Source: Papaver somniferum
Taxonomy: Eukaryota > Streptophyta > Magnoliopsida > Ranunculales > Papaveraceae
Assembly: GCF_003573695.1 (NCBI RefSeq)
Contig: NC_039359.1
Location: forward strand, 153,442,210-153,506,209
Direction: 5' to 3'
DNA length: 64,000 bases
Part shown: one piece after another, positions 22,401 through 34,770 of the stretch
Layout: each line of letters starts with the position of its first letter
How positions within the stretch are numbered: the first letter of the stretch is position 1
Position numbers and translations under genes: made by a program
The notes under the pieces: model-generated
Told to the model about the DNA's origin: nothing
The model's database searches: none
The model's input: the letters and a program-made list of their open reading frames with translations, nothing else

Positions 22401-22867
22401 GAAAGTATGGGAATTAGGTTAATAAAAAACTTAGATGAGAATGGTTAAAATCAATAATTATAATCATCATGAGGAAAGGAACACAGACTTCGATTCATAG
22501 ATCATGGTGGAAGAACAATAATAGAAGAAATTGGTGACAGCAACAGCAGAAATGGATAATAACAGATGAAGATGATTAGCAACAAGAGAGAGAAGATAAG
22601 TGTAGAAGTTTAGTTGCATAGAACAAAAAGAAGGAAAAGAAGGGTTATTTACTGTTGAAAAACCCTTAAATAGGTGAAAAGAAGCAACCGGTTGAAGACA
22701 GTTCAAGCCGGTAAAGAGGAAGAAAATCGACACGTGTGGAGAGAAACTTGAAACCCGGGAAATTGTCGGCAGAGTAAAATGAAAAAAGACAAGCATGTGC
22801 GATTTGCAAGAGGGGAATTTCTCATATCGCTCATTCTGAAGAATAAGCGAAATGAGAAGAGGAAAAA

Positions 22868-23330
22868 CGTAAGAGTAAAATATCGCATACGTTAGTAATC
22901 AAGCGAAGTAAAGAATACAATCCAAGCGAAGAGAATGACACACATCAAAGTTGAGATGACGCACCAGATGATGTCAGCAAAGTCACGAGTAAAGTGTGAA
23001 GAACTGTGCGAAGAGGTACGCTATGCGAAGATGAGTGATTGTGTATGAGCGAATGTGTCGCATAGTGATCCCGAAAATAGTGGGTTTCTTAGCTGTCATC
23101 CACTATGTAAAATCCTATATAAAGGAGAGGTCATTACTTGTAAGGGAGATTCTAGAGTGAGTCTTGGTCAAGAAATAGAGAGAGAGAAAGTTAATATAGG
23201 GCAAATAGATCATTGTAATAGTTTGATCAATCCTTGTAATTCTATTTACATTTCATATAATAAGAAGATGATTATCTAAATTCTCATTTAGTGATAGTGG
23301 GATGTAATTGTCAGATTTATGACAACTACA
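22868..23330 (+). repeat. 3' LTR of the Tat element (463 bp)
   Basis: Near-identical to 13904-14368, but its first bases have decayed (CGTAAGAG for TGTAGGAG, all transitions). It is preceded by a purine tract (GAGAAGAGGAAAAA) as polypurine primer and followed by TGTTT. Confidence 0.93.
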
Positions 23331-23779
23331 TGTTTAGCGAACTTTTAAGATGTGTCCAACTGTCCATCTGTTCCTGAATTTTACTAAGTTATACTTTCTT
23401 ACACTGGGAAACCGCATTTGTTGCTTCTAGGTTCAGCAAATGGCTATTGGAATATTAAACGAGTCAGACTTGAGGTTATCCGAAGACCTTCTGGAGTCTA
23501 TTATTGATCAGGAAAGACATGGTTAAAACTTAGAAATCTTCTCCATTTAATTTATTGTTTCATTAGCATCACTTTGATGCTTCGTACTTGCACACTTTTA
23601 TTTATGTTCTGCAGACGTTTGCAGATGCTGATGCCGACAAGGATGGTACAATCAAAAAAGAAGAATGAAAATATTTTGCATTTCTGAGGAACATGACTCT
23701 TCCTTACCTGAAGTAAGTCACGTCTTCCTTTTCTATGTTTCTTTGCAAACTTGACTACGACTTCCTTACCCCAAGCTTT

Positions 23780-24679
23780 TGTTAGGGTTCAGAGCCATCT
23801 ACGTGCTAATCTTGCAGAAACATATTAGCTAACAAGCAACACTTGATCTCTCGGATTGCTCCATGAACATTACTACGATCTAGGATAAGAAAAAGAGAAA
23901 GAGAACCACATAGATGCAAGACATAAACAAAGCAACAAGAAGTAAAGTACTCACAAATTTAACGTGGTTCAACAACATACACAATATGTGTATTTGTCTA
24001 CATCCACCAAACGACTACGACCTTTTTGTTCATTATAGAATCACCACTGAGAATTACACAACTGACTGACTGACTATATCAATCCATCGACTCACTACAA
24101 CGTGACCGAACACAATAACTCTCACAAGCACCCTATAAGATCCAAAGTAGTGTCTTCACCCATACGAGATAATGTTTACCGCATTATCTACCACCACAAG
24201 ATGATCTTCTCTGCACACCCTGATATAGATTATCATGGACGCCTTTAGCTCAACACCAATAATCTAATCCAGCACCACCAAGATGATCTTCTCCTCAACA
24301 AGATGTCTTACCAACATCTCCATATGAATACTCCATAACGACATATCTTCCAACATCGATAAGTATCCCATAAGCACCATAATGGTGTACTCCTTCCACC
24401 ATTAGGTCTCTCACATAACCACCTCAATAGGTGGGATGAATCCCTCACATCTCTACGAGATTTACATTGAGGGTTCCATGACTAAAACACTTAGCCTAGA
24501 CCTCCTTATATAGGAGTCACAAACTTGGTTCCCAAGGAAACCATGGTCAGTTAGGAAACCCATCTTATATATGGAAGTTGTCCTAAACTAGCTACGTTTC
24601 CCTAACGGAGCCTTTCCGGAACCTCCTAGAATTTAGCCGTCTTCTTTGACCTAAACTAGGAAATCCACGTTTCCTTACA
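23780..24679 (-). repeat. 3' LTR of the LARD-like element
   Basis: On minus it starts TGTAAGGAAACGTGG and ends CTGAACCCTAACA. A purine-rich tract lies next to it at 24680-24697 (AAGGTGGAGAAT on minus). Confidence 0.9.
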
Positions 24680-27600
24680 ATTCTCCACCTTGTATCATGC
24701 ATTCATGCATGTGACGATCAACTTGTTATCCCTCCGTCTTCTGAACATCGATTGCACCATCACTGGTTGCCTACATATCCTCAATAGGAATCAAACCGAA
24801 AATGTAGTTCATCCAAATTGTTCCGTAGAACCTCCACCAGAAGAGAGCAAACCAAACTTGAACGTCACCAACTCAGACTTAACAATCTTACCTACTGGTG
24901 ATTGTACAAATCTCCACCACGGTGAAAAATCTGACCCAACAACTATCATTATATGATCATCCGTTATGCAACATCTTGAGAAAATACACCTTACTCCTTT
25001 ATGTTCACAACTCCACATTAATTGACATCATTCTAGGTGTATTGAATGCCAACTCAATTAGACCATATACCATTATTATCCATATGCTTCCATCGAACTT
25101 AGTTAAATTTATTATGCGCCCTTGAGCCTTCGCCACCTCCGAACTTGCTCCATACTACGAACACAGCTCCGTCTTGGATTTCCTTGCTCCACCTGAGTCA
25201 ATGTTCCGCTCTTCTAAGCCACTAACTCCAAGTTACACACCACATCCGTTAGGGTTGACATCCATAACTACTCGGTAAGCAAATGAAACTACCACAGTAG
25301 CCTCTATGCGTCTGCCTAACCATAGTCTCCATCTTCGTCTCTAAACTCTAGCCGAGTCAATTGCTTACTAAAACAACTGATCACATACTTGCTCTTTTCC
25401 ATGAGCATGTCCTCCAAAGCGAGTTAACGATAAACCTTGCGTTAGTTTGTCATAAACCAACCTTCATGTTAGCTCCCAAGAAACTAACCATCTTGTATGT
25501 ACCAAAGCATATTGAGCATGACTCTAACTGCACACCAAATACAACCAATCGATGGATCATTACCACTGCGTGCCAATCTCGTGCTCATCTCTTATGAATC
25601 TTGATTTACGATCCTATCTCCAACTGGATCATGTTTCTACGACCATATTTCCCCAATTGAGTTTTACTCCTTCAAAAAGCTCATCATATCTTCAACTAAT
25701 GCATACATACCAAATACGTGTATAGCTTCACAGATACTTCAACAGCTGACACACCAATCACCTTCACCACTTCAACAACCTCAACGGGCTTTGAGAACAA
25801 TGTCCTTTTTACGGGCTTTAACATAATTTCCAAGATAGTCTTTTATCAATTTTTTAGCAAACATGTAGTTTCGACTTCGCGACAGTCAAACCACAACATA
25901 GTAAGACTTGGATAGCATTGTGACTAACGTCGAAGAATTCATTCTTACCGTTGAAACAATACATAAAGTCACACATTCTTCCTTGTGCATATCCCTTTAC
26001 CAATCTTGCTCCAAAACGTACACCAACGTTTGAAATCTGATAATCCTTCCTTCACACAAAGACCCAATCACACACAACCATAATCTGAAACCTTTGGTAA
26101 CTTCCTCAAGATCCAAACAATTCAAGACGTTGTTGTGTTTATCTTCTAAAACAATGTAAAGAAAATAACTTGACGGAAACTATATCGTTGTTGAACCAAA
26201 TTTCTCAATAGAAATTTCTACCTTTATCTCTACAGGCTCTGTCACTATTGAAATCAATTTCAATAACTGTAGCAGATGAGCAAACCACCAAATATTATCA
26301 TTGCTAATGTAGCTCTCTCCAACAGAAAGTCTCAAACTGATCTTCAAGAAATCAAATAGCCAATGGATAATAAAGGTTGTCGGAAAAACACGCCGAAAAT
26401 TGTAGCCCTTCTCAAATTCATGCACTGTGTTTTCTCCAAGTAGTATGTGCTAGCTTCCTTAGCCACACCACCACACACATTGTAGTATTGTATCTTCATT
26501 CTTTAAGCTCTTGAAGCGTCCAAGCGATACCTTTTTAATTCCTCACAACGGGTCTTTACCAAAATAGGAATGTATCCGCAACACAAATAGACCAAACTGT
26601 TTCTTCCAAATGGTCTTGCACTTCAACCAACTCTGATCGAATTCAAATGGTGTACAACCAAACACAAATCTCCGACTGAACGTCATCGACAAGAATCAAA
26701 AGATTACAAACTATCTAGATTCTCCATCGGAAAAAGTACGAGAGAAACTTCAGAAAACATTGTTCTACGCGACACAATGCCATACTCAACACAGACAAAC
26801 AAACCCTACAAACTGTGTCGAAAAACATCTTCTTATATAAAAATAAGAAACCATAGGTCCACCACAGCCAATATCACATCTCATCCAACGATCAATGTCT
26901 TGTAACTATTTGTAGCCACATGCTTCAAATACTAAGACTGAAAATCAAACTCTTCACTTCTAGAACATATCAAACCCTGGAAAACAATCAATACTTCCAA
27001 AACAAAACCTACTACGAGATTTCCCAAATCCTCATCGTAACAAACAATTAAGGCAGAACGAGTAAGAATTCATCTTCACATTCTTCAACTTCAGGTTAAA
27101 GAAAATCAACAACATGATCCAACTGATGACGGTTGATAACCAAATTATGGTTTCCCTTGGTAAGGAACAATAATGAGATTTTGACATGCTAATATTCTTT
27201 ACTTCCAAAAACATACACACCAATATTTTAATCCCAACTACGATATTTTTACCTTCTTGTGTCTTGCCAAGCAAACACCGATTAATTGAAAACCAAATCT
27301 ACGTAGGTCTTTCAAACAGTTCACAAGAATATGGTACGAAGTATAGAGAATAAATAAACTTACTTGAAGCCATGCATAGGATTTCTGCTCCAATAAGAAT
27401 CAATGCCAAGTCTCCAATTTAAAGCACCACAAATATCAAGATCATACATCTTGACCATATCGAATGCAGATCACATGATATAATCTCTTTCCTTCAGAAG
27501 TACGCTTTACTTTGCTTTGTTCCCAAAACTGATGAAATCAAATCCTACACATACTTGATAACATCAAACTCTGCATCTTCGGAAGCTATAACATCAAATC

Positions 27601-27710
27601 CTCACATACTTGATGAAACCAAATCCTTTGTCTTCAAAATTTTCTGCTGGTCCAAAAACAAACAAAAAAACAAAAAAACTTCTCTCATCAAACCTTCTAT
27701 CCAGCCTAAA

Positions 27711-27722
27711 GCTCTGATACCA
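27711..27722 (-). other. Primer-binding site (initiator tRNA-Met)
   Basis: TGGTATCAGAGC on minus, two bases from the LTR, is the standard plant iMet primer site. It fixes the orientation of the element. Confidence 0.85.
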
Positions 27723-27724
27723 AT

Positions 27725-28621
27725 TGTTGGGGTTCAGATCCATCTACGTGCTAATCTTGCGGAGACATATTAGCTAACAAGAAACACTTGATCTCTCGGA
27801 TTGCTCCATGAACCTTACTACGATCTAGGATAAGAAGAAGAAAGAGAACCACATAGATGCAAGCCATAAACAAAGCAACAAGAAGTAAAGTACTCACAGA
27901 TTTAACGTGGTTCAACAACATACACAATGTGTGTATTTGTCTACATCCACCAAACGGCTACGACCTCTTTATTCATTATAGAATCACCACTGAGAATTAC
28001 ACAACTGACTGACTGACTATATCAATCCATCGACTCACTACAACGTGACCGAACACAATAACTCTCACAATCACCCTATAAGATCCAAAGTAGTGTCTTC
28101 ACCCATACGAGATAATTTTACCGCATTATCTACCACCACAAGATGATCTTCTCTGCACACCCTAATATAGATTACAATGGACGCCTTTAGATCAACGCCA
28201 ATAATCTAATCCAGCACCACCAAGATGATCTTCTCGTCAACAAGATGTCTTACCAACATCTCCATATGAATACTCCATAAAGACATATCTTCCAACATCG
28301 ATAAGTATCCCATAAGCACCATAATGGTGTACTCCTTCCACCATTAGGTCTCTCGCATAACCACCTCAATAGGTGGGATGAATCCCTCACATCTCTACGA
28401 GATTTACATTGAGGATTCCATGACTAAAACACTTAGCCTAGACCTCCTTATATAGGAGTCACAAATTTGGTTCCCAAGGAAACCATGGTCAATTAGGAAA
28501 CCCATCTTATATATGGAAATTGTCCTAAACTAGCTACGTTTCCCTAACGGAACCTTTCCGGAACCTCCTAGAATTTAGCCGTCTTCTTTGACCTAAACTA
28601 GGAAACCCACGTTTCCTTACA
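27725..28621 (-). repeat. 5' LTR of the LARD-like element
   Basis: 897 bp, the same sequence as 23780-24679 with a low percentage of differences, mostly single-base. It includes CTCACATCTCTACGAG and CTCCTTATATAGGAGTC. On minus the TATATAAGG in that segment is the likely TATA box. Confidence 0.9.
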
Positions 28622-28924
28622 GCTTTCTCCTTGATTTCCGTTAACTCCTACTGCATTTTATCTTCCCAAATTAGGGTCCTGGGAAGAAGTTTTGGTTATC
28701 GTATCCAATATCAACTTACTTCGTTGGAATATGTCTTCCCATTGTTGTCTATTGATCCGTCGGAATGCAAATTTGCTCTGCCCGGATATGATTTGCTTGT
28801 ACGAGTTTGGTGTTGAGTATACATTTTTGTTCATGGTTTCATTTTTCTTTTCCTCTCCTCTTCGTACAGGGATATCACTACTGTTTTCCCAAGCTTTATA
28901 TTCAACACGACGGTTGCAGACTGA

Positions 28925-29299
28925 AATTTGAACGCTTCAGCTATCATTCACTCCTCTACGAGGTTCCTGAGAATCGGATATATTCAGCTGCAGAATTTGA
29001 ACGTAGGCCACAGCACTGTATTCTTTGCACTGTAAAATGGGCATCAGTACCACCAAATGACGTCAAAACAAGAACAATAATGTCGTATCTCCCAACTAAA
29101 AGTTGATAAGAGTCCCTCAGCTGAAAATTATTTCGTTTTCGTCCGATGGAGGCGATTCTTCTTGTATATCAATTTAATGGATCATTATATGAAATGGACA
29201 TACTAAATTTCTTGTCAAACTAGGACTCGGATTACCCTTTCCTTATTCCACCGGTGCATCGGATTCTATTCTAGACCATGGCATTCCGAATTCCAAAGG
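28925..29299 (+). other. 3' flank of the CBL pseudogene
   Basis: Likely 3' UTR and downstream sequence of the CBL gene. No further gene is seen. A frame open across the last CBL exon (28807-29106) is an out-of-frame shadow. Confidence 0.5.
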
Positions 29300-30235
29300 G
29301 GAAATTAGGCGCAGACCCAAAAAAAATAATATTCTCATTGTCAGATCCATAATTAATTTTAGGTACAGTGACACCCATAATTATTTCCGTGACATCCATA
29401 ATGATATGAAATCATTAAAAATGTCTGCATGACGGATTATGTATCCGCACGACGGGTTATGCATCAAGGGTGTAATTGGCAACACAACTTGGATATAAGA
29501 TATCTAAAAATCCGCGCCTTGGAATTTTACAAATTTTATATCGTTGGAAATATTTTTAAGAGAGCTATGCAACGAGCACAAACAACAATATCAAATTTTT
29601 ATTTTTCACGAAAAAATCATAGGTGATCATCATTTTAGGGAAAATTTTCGAAAACTGGCTACATATTCGTTATGCAGCCATCAAAAAAGATGCATAACAC
29701 AATATGCTGACACAACAAAAGATGCATAACACGTTATGCAACATATTTTTGTTCATGCATATATTATCTTGGTTTATGCAGCCACTTACACGCTATATAT
29801 GTCTGAATCCAACAGAAAAAGAAGACGCATAACAAATTATGCAATCATTTTCTCGATTGGATAACAAGTTATGCATCTATAACAAGTTACGTAGCCATTG
29901 TTCTGGTTGATTTTAGTGTGTACAGATAAAATTGATGCATAATGCATTATGCAACCATATTTTCAGATGTATAACAGGTTATGCATCCATTTTCATGACT
30001 GCATAACATGTTATGCATATGATATTGTAGGTGCATGATAAGTTATGCAGTCTTTATTTTTATTGATTTCAATAGTAACAAAAATGTTGATGCATAATGT
30101 GCTATGCAACCGTTTCTGGACTGCATAACAGGTTATGCAGACATTTTTGTAGATGCATAATAGGTTATGCGTTCATATTTTATTTTTATTTTTGGCTGAT
30201 TTCACTTCCAAGAAAATTAATGCATAACACATTAG
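29300..30235 (+). repeat. GCATAAC palindrome repeat element, copy 1
   Basis: A roughly 350 bp lead segment (AATTAATTTTAGGTAC, TCTGCATGA, TTTATATCGTTGGAAAT, GATCATCATTTTAGG) is followed by about 12 palindromic units of the type TGCATAACNNGTTATGCA about 30 bp apart. Two other copies (31440-32325, and the complement of 40985-41735) keep the same order, so this is a dispersed repeat family and not a local satellite. Confidence 0.82.
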
Positions 30236-31279
30236 TAATTTGACTTCTAACGTTAGTAATGTAACATCTTTTTCAGTTAATGAATGGTCCTACCTTTCAA
30301 AAAATAAAATTGACTTGTGAAACCGGTGCACTCAATTGGTTAAGAAAAAAGAAGAATTTACCTCCAGCTGTTTTTCATGGGACTGTACTGGAATTCTGAA
30401 ATGACGAGTCGCTAACTAATTGATTAAATAAAGAGAGTTTAAGGATACAGGTGTTGCCGTTCTGGCATAAAGTGGAGATGCATTCATTATGTTCAAACGA
30501 GTGGATTGATTCCATTTTCCTGGGTCAGCTTATGGCAGTAAGGAGGGACGACTTTTGGAAGGCAAAACTAATAGTGCATTTCTACAAACACCTGTTGTAC
30601 GTGACTTGACGTGACCATGGATGAATTTGGTGTTAACTACTGTCTCATCTCCTTCCATGCAATTTAAAAAAAGAAACATATCTCTCATACACCAATCAAC
30701 ATTCAAAATTCATTATTGCTTCAAGAACGCAATTCAACTCACACAGAATCCCCTTGTAAAATTACTCCATCTCAGCAATTCATTCAACATTTCTTCTCTG
30801 CATTTTAATTCAACTCAATCGAAGCAACCACCATCTTCCCATCCATGGCACAACAATTCTATTGTAATCTCGACCTCAAATCAATGGCAACCACATCTCC
30901 TTCTTCTCTTCAAATCCATCTCACTGTCTCCCAAATATTCTCAATTCCTCATTTCCCATGAATATCAACAACAACAAATCTCATAAAAATTAGGGATTTC
31001 TAAATTAGAGTTTTTGAGAAATTAATTATTAGAGTTAGATGCATGTAAAAGGAATTTTTTGAAGACCTGAAATTCTGTTAGCAATCATTTCTCTTCATCT
31101 TTAATTCCGTCTCCAATCATTGTTTTCCTTTCTTAGCTTCTCTATTGTGAACAATGGTGATGACGAATGTTGGGATCTCCATGAATTTGTGGTGTGAGAG
31201 AAGATCAAAAACCGATCCGCTTTGCGATACAGAGATTTTTGGAAATTTCTCTCTATCTCGTCTTCCTGATAAACTTAAG
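30236..31279. other. Spacer without a recognised gene
   Basis: Contains a Ser/Thr/Asn-rich open frame at 30621-30986 with no recognisable domain, and sequence resembling a plant 5' leader on minus. Nothing is supported as a gene. Confidence 0.4.
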
Positions 31280-31440
31280 TTTAGAAAAATATGGGTTTCA
31301 GAGAATTTTTTCCCCAAAAATGGGTGCGCGCGTGAAGTTACACGCCCGTGGGTTTCACGGTGAAGAAAAACTGAAAAATAGGTCTCCCTGTAATTTTCAC
31401 AATTCCAAACCGAATTACTCAGACAAATGGCCCTTTAATT
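31280..31440 (-). repeat. Dispersed 5' module with GCGTGAA palindrome, copy 1
   Basis: On minus it reads GTGAAACCCACGGGCGTG then TAACTTCACGCGCGCACCCA, followed by a pyrimidine-rich leader. Close copies are at 34310-34450 (minus) and, more diverged, at 38085-38200 (plus). Confidence 0.6.
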
Positions 31441-32325
31441 ATATTGGGAAAATTCGGCGCAAGCCCAAAAAAAAATATTTTCATTATCAGGCCCACAATT
31501 AATTTTAGGTACCGTGACACCCATAATTATATGAAATTATTAAAAATGTCTGCATGATGGATTATGGATCCGCATGACTGGTTATGCATTAGGGGTATAA
31601 TTGGGAACGCAAGTTGGATATAACATATCTAAAACTCCGCATCTTGGAATTTTACAAATTTTATATCGTTGGAAATCATTTTAAGAGAGCTACGCAACGA
31701 GTACAAACAACAATATCAAATTTTTCTTTTTCACGAAAAATCGGAAGTGATCATCATTTTAGGCAAAATTTTCAAAAATTTGGTACATAACCATTATGCA
31801 GCCACCAAAAAAGATGCATAAAACGTTATGCAACCATATTTTGGTTCATGCATTTACTAATTTAGTTATGCAACCACTAAAACGATATATACGCCTAAAA
31901 AAATAACATCACAAAAAACAAAAGACGCATAACGAATTATGCAAAAAAAATTCTCAGCTACATAACAAGCTATGCATCCATTGTTTTGGTTAATTTCAGT
32001 GCTTACAAAAAAAGTTGATGCATAATGCGTTATGCAACCATATTTTTGGATGCATATCAAGTTATGCATCAATTTTTTTTATTTCAGTCCTTACAAAAAA
32101 AGTGGTTGCATAATGCTTTATGCATCCATTTTCACGATGCATAACATGTTATGCAGATATTATTTTAGGTGCATGACAAATTATGCAGTCTTTGTTTTTG
32201 TTGTTTTCAATAGTAACAAAAAAGTTGTTTCATAACATGTTATGCAACCGTTTTCTGAATTGCATAACAAGTTATGCAACAACTTTTGTAGATGCATAAC
32301 AGGTTATGCATTCTTCTGTATCTTC
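31440..32325 (+). repeat. GCATAAC palindrome repeat element, copy 2
   Basis: Same lead segment and same array as copy 1, with about 11 full palindromes (e.g. TGCATAATGCGTTATGCA, TGCATAACAGGTTATGCA). The outer ends diverge from copy 1. Confidence 0.82.
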
Positions 32326-32334
32326 TTGACCAAT

Positions 32335-32475
32335 TCCAACACTACCATAGCCTTCCCTTATCACACAGTATCTTAACACCAGCCTTGCACCTCCAATACC
32401 CATTACAACCTAGCCTTCCATGTATCACACAGTATCTTTTCACCAGCCTTGCACTCATAACACCCAGTACACCAG
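32335..32475. repeat. Short tandem duplication
   Basis: Two units of about 65 bp containing ATCACACAGTATCTT and CACCAGCCTTGCAC. Confidence 0.6.
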
Positions 32476-32883
32476 ATAAGAATTGCGATAAATTGCAAGC
32501 CTGAAAAAAGTAGACAAACATGTATAGATCCTTAGTGGATTTTGGATGACTAGGAATAGCCATATACGTATGGTAATAAATAAATACTTAGTGGCTGTAG
32601 TGCATTAGTGAAAACTGAAATGCTATGACACAGGTTCAGCAAGTATCGTATTGCAAACGGAATCAACGAATCACCACGGAATAAATAAAAGAACCTATGA
32701 GTAACTTATATATGTGTTTATCCCAAAATTATTGGCATCTAAAATCAGAGATCACAGAAGATTGACAAAACATGGAATACAACAGAGCAAATTAATTAGG
32801 TTAAAAGTTAGGGAATACCCATAAACAGTCACCCACTCTTCTTTCTCCAATTTTTTCTTTTGCATTTTCTTCTTTTTAGAACA

Positions 32884-34172
32884 CAACGAAGACAACCAGG
32901 CTCCTACAATCTATTGGAAGTCTTATTTGCTCCAGCTGCTCCGCACTTTCTCTTGACTTCGCATCATCAGAAAAAAGTGTAACCTCCTTCATTGCACACA
33001 TTTCACCACTTTTTCTGCAATAGAAACAACATAAAATAAGAGGGGAGTTTCCATAAGTTCCAACAACAACACGTGATCACTTGAGGCTGACTATTTAAAA
33101 AGAGAACAAAATTACAAATTGCTTGCACAGGGAACCCTATACATTGACTGAGAATAACAATATAGTACATGGGGCAGGATAAAATAATGCATGTTAATAT
33201 AAATTTCTTTACTAGACTAGCTTGCAAGGCTAAATTCAGGGATAATCACACAGAAATATCAGTACTAATAACAACAGAACATTGTAATAAGAAAATTAAT
33301 GGAAAACTAACAAGAAACTATGTGTACCTATTGAATCCAACATAAACATGTCCAAATGTGCCTCTGCCTAGTAGCTTTCCCTTCTTCCAGCGCGATCCAG
33401 GGAGTACCGGAGTCTCTGCCCTTCCAGGATTTCGCGGAACTGAAGAAGATCCTGCAGCTGAGCTTGATGGAGATTTTCTGACTCCAACAACAACTCTGGC
33501 CCTTGTTTTGAACCACCAACATCACCAGTAGCAGCACCACTGCAATAAAAGTGCCACCGGAACTCTAGACTTGTCTCCATTTGCTCCACCAGTCACTTCC
33601 CTGCAACTGAGTTCAATTGATACCCACATAGCACACATCACCTGATTCTCCATCATTGAAAAGCATCAACACCACATGTCATTCATTCACCACCAAAGCT
33701 CATTTCCTATAACTTGCATCTTCTATGCAATCACAGCAACTAGTAGCAGCAAATTCTTGTTCTTCTCGGAATCAGCAAACCCATCCTTCGTAGCATCTAG
33801 TTCTTCAAACTCAACTTCATATCCACCAGAACTCGAGCTCGGAAATCCCTGTTTTGATATCTCGAAACCAATCAATCAAACCGCAACATCAACCTATTAT
33901 TCCTTGTTCTTCCACTATAATCTGAGCTTCTAAAAGTCTTCAATTCATCACATCGAGCATCATAACAGACTCAAATCCATTTCAAATTCACACCACAAAA
34001 TTAAACCCCTCACACCCATTTATACTTCAATAAACAACAAACACATCGACAATTGATCGATTAGAATCGATTCTACACAAAATATCAATCATTTACGAAA
34101 CCCTAAATTAGCTTACCTTTTTCTTCTTCTTCAAGATCTCAATAGACTTCAGCACCATCACCATCACCTTCA
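32884..34172 (-). pseudogene. MAPKKK (YODA/MAPKKK3-type) kinase fragment
   Basis: On minus, the exon ending at 33328 encodes RVVVGVRKSPSSSAAGSSS and then SRWKKGKLLGRGTFGHVYVG, the start of the kinase domain with the glycine-rich ATP loop GRGTFGHV. After an intron (donor 33327, acceptor 33015) the next exon encodes SGEMCAMKEVTLFSDDAKS, with the invariant ATP-binding Lys in MKEV. The junction phase (2) is consistent. The rest of the kinase domain is absent. A possible small first exon (about 34172-34118, MKVMVMVLKSIEILKKKKK then GTAAGC) sits behind the dispersed 5' module. A one-base shift lies near 33475. This is likely a captured gene fragment rather than a working kinase. Confidence 0.75.
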
Positions 34173-34309
34173 TCCTCGATTCATCAAGCTACTAAACTTC
34201 CTAGAGATTATTCACAGAAAATCAAGCTCAATTCCCTTGAATTAAGGTCCACAGAGAGACAAGAAGAAGAACGGTAGAAAATGAGAGAAATAAGAGAAAA
34301 ATAGAATAT

Positions 34310-34450
34310 TAGAAAATATGGGTTTGTGAAGAATTTAGTCGACGATAATGGGTGCGCGCGTGAAGTTTCACGCCCGTGGGTTTCACAGTGGCCAAAATCT
34401 AGAAAATGGGTGTGGTAGTAGTTTTCACAATTATATTTTGTTTCCTCTAG
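34310..34450 (-). repeat. Dispersed 5' module with GCGTGAA palindrome, copy 2
   Basis: On minus it contains GTGAAACCCACGGGCGTGAA and then ACTTCACGCGCGCACCCATT; the core GCGTGAAACTTCACGC is a 16 bp perfect palindrome. It heads the MAPKKK fragment. Confidence 0.6.
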
Positions 34451-34582
34451 TCAGTGTGGGTTCAGAAGCTGGTCCGTTGAAATAGTCAGTAGGTGGGTTT
34501 AGAAGTTGGGCCGTTAAAACACTAAGGACGATGAAACTACGGCGAATTTGATGGACATTCGTTTATCCGTGTAGTTAGGGCT

Positions 34583-34770
34583 GTGCAAAAAAAAAACGGA
34601 TCCGCGGATTTCATCTGTATCCGTCCATAGAATTGCGGGTAAAATCCAATCCTCAAGAGCTATGGGCCGGACACGAGTGGAATTCTCAAATCCGCACGTT
34701 TACACGGTTTGGTTACGGTTGGACATTGCAATCCGCGAATTTACCCGCATCCGCACCCCTCTCTCTCACA
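34583..34770 (+). repeat. ATCCGCGGAT repeat block, left
   Basis: Starts AGGGCTGTGCAAAAAA and contains GGATCCGCGGAT, GCGGGTAAAATCC and ACGGTTTGGTTACGG, ending with CCCGCATCCGCACCC. A same-orientation relative lies at 35310-35500. The start resembles plant hAT-like non-autonomous elements. Confidence 0.6.

Larger units (their letters stand above)
13904..23330 (+). mobile_element. Ty3/gypsy retrotransposon, Tat type, gag-less
   Basis: LTRs at 13904-14368 and 22868-23330 are flanked by the perfect 5 bp duplication TGTTT (13899-13903 and 23331-23335). The order is LTR, PBS, protease, RT, RNase H, second RNase H, integrase, non-coding block, antisense gene, purine-rich tract, LTR. Two RNase H domains and an antisense gene before the 3' LTR are known Tat-lineage traits. 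No gag is present between the PBS and the protease. By eye the LTRs differ at about 16 of 463 positions. Confidence 0.94.
23780..28621 (-). mobile_element. Large non-autonomous LTR element (LARD-like)
   Basis: LTRs of about 900 bp are flanked by the perfect duplication GCTTT (23775-23779 and 28622-28626). A primer-binding site complementary to initiator tRNA-Met, TGGTATCAGAGC on minus (27711-27722), abuts the right LTR, so the element runs leftwards. The 3.0 kb interior (24680-27724) has no gag or pol that I can recognise, only short random frames. It lies in the last intron of the CBL pseudogene. Confidence 0.92.
13775..28924 (+). pseudogene. Calcineurin B-like (CBL) calcium-sensor pseudogene split by two LTR elements
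   Basis: CBL proteins bind Ca2+ through EF-hands and activate CIPK kinases. Exons found: 13775 to about 13836 (EELQQALLQAPDGENL); 23431-23511 (VQQMAIGILNESDLRLSEDL); 23615-23712 (TFADADADKDGTIKKEE, the DxDxDG loop of an EF-hand, then NMTLPYLK); 28870-28924 (DITTVFPSFIFNTTVAD, stop). The last two join in phase through AA/GTAAGT and ACAG/G. The wording is closest to CBL10-type members from memory. Defects: the middle EF-hand exons are missing; the donor after 23511 reads GA instead of GT; TGA replaces the conserved Trp at 23666; and about six residues are lost before NMTLP. The gypsy element (13904) and the non-coding LTR element (23780) sit in intronic sequence. N-terminal exons were not found. 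Confidence 0.85.

Noticed and set aside
28631..28816. 61-codon ORF before the last CBL exon
   Set aside because: Lies in the CBL intron, has no recognisable domain and no splice support.
28807..29106. 99-codon ORF overlapping the last CBL exon
   Set aside because: It reads the CBL exon out of frame; the correct frame gives the CBL C-terminus at a proper splice acceptor.
30621..30986. 121-codon Ser/Asn/Gln-rich ORF
   Set aside because: Compositionally biased, no domain or promoter context; possibly leader sequence of a repeat.
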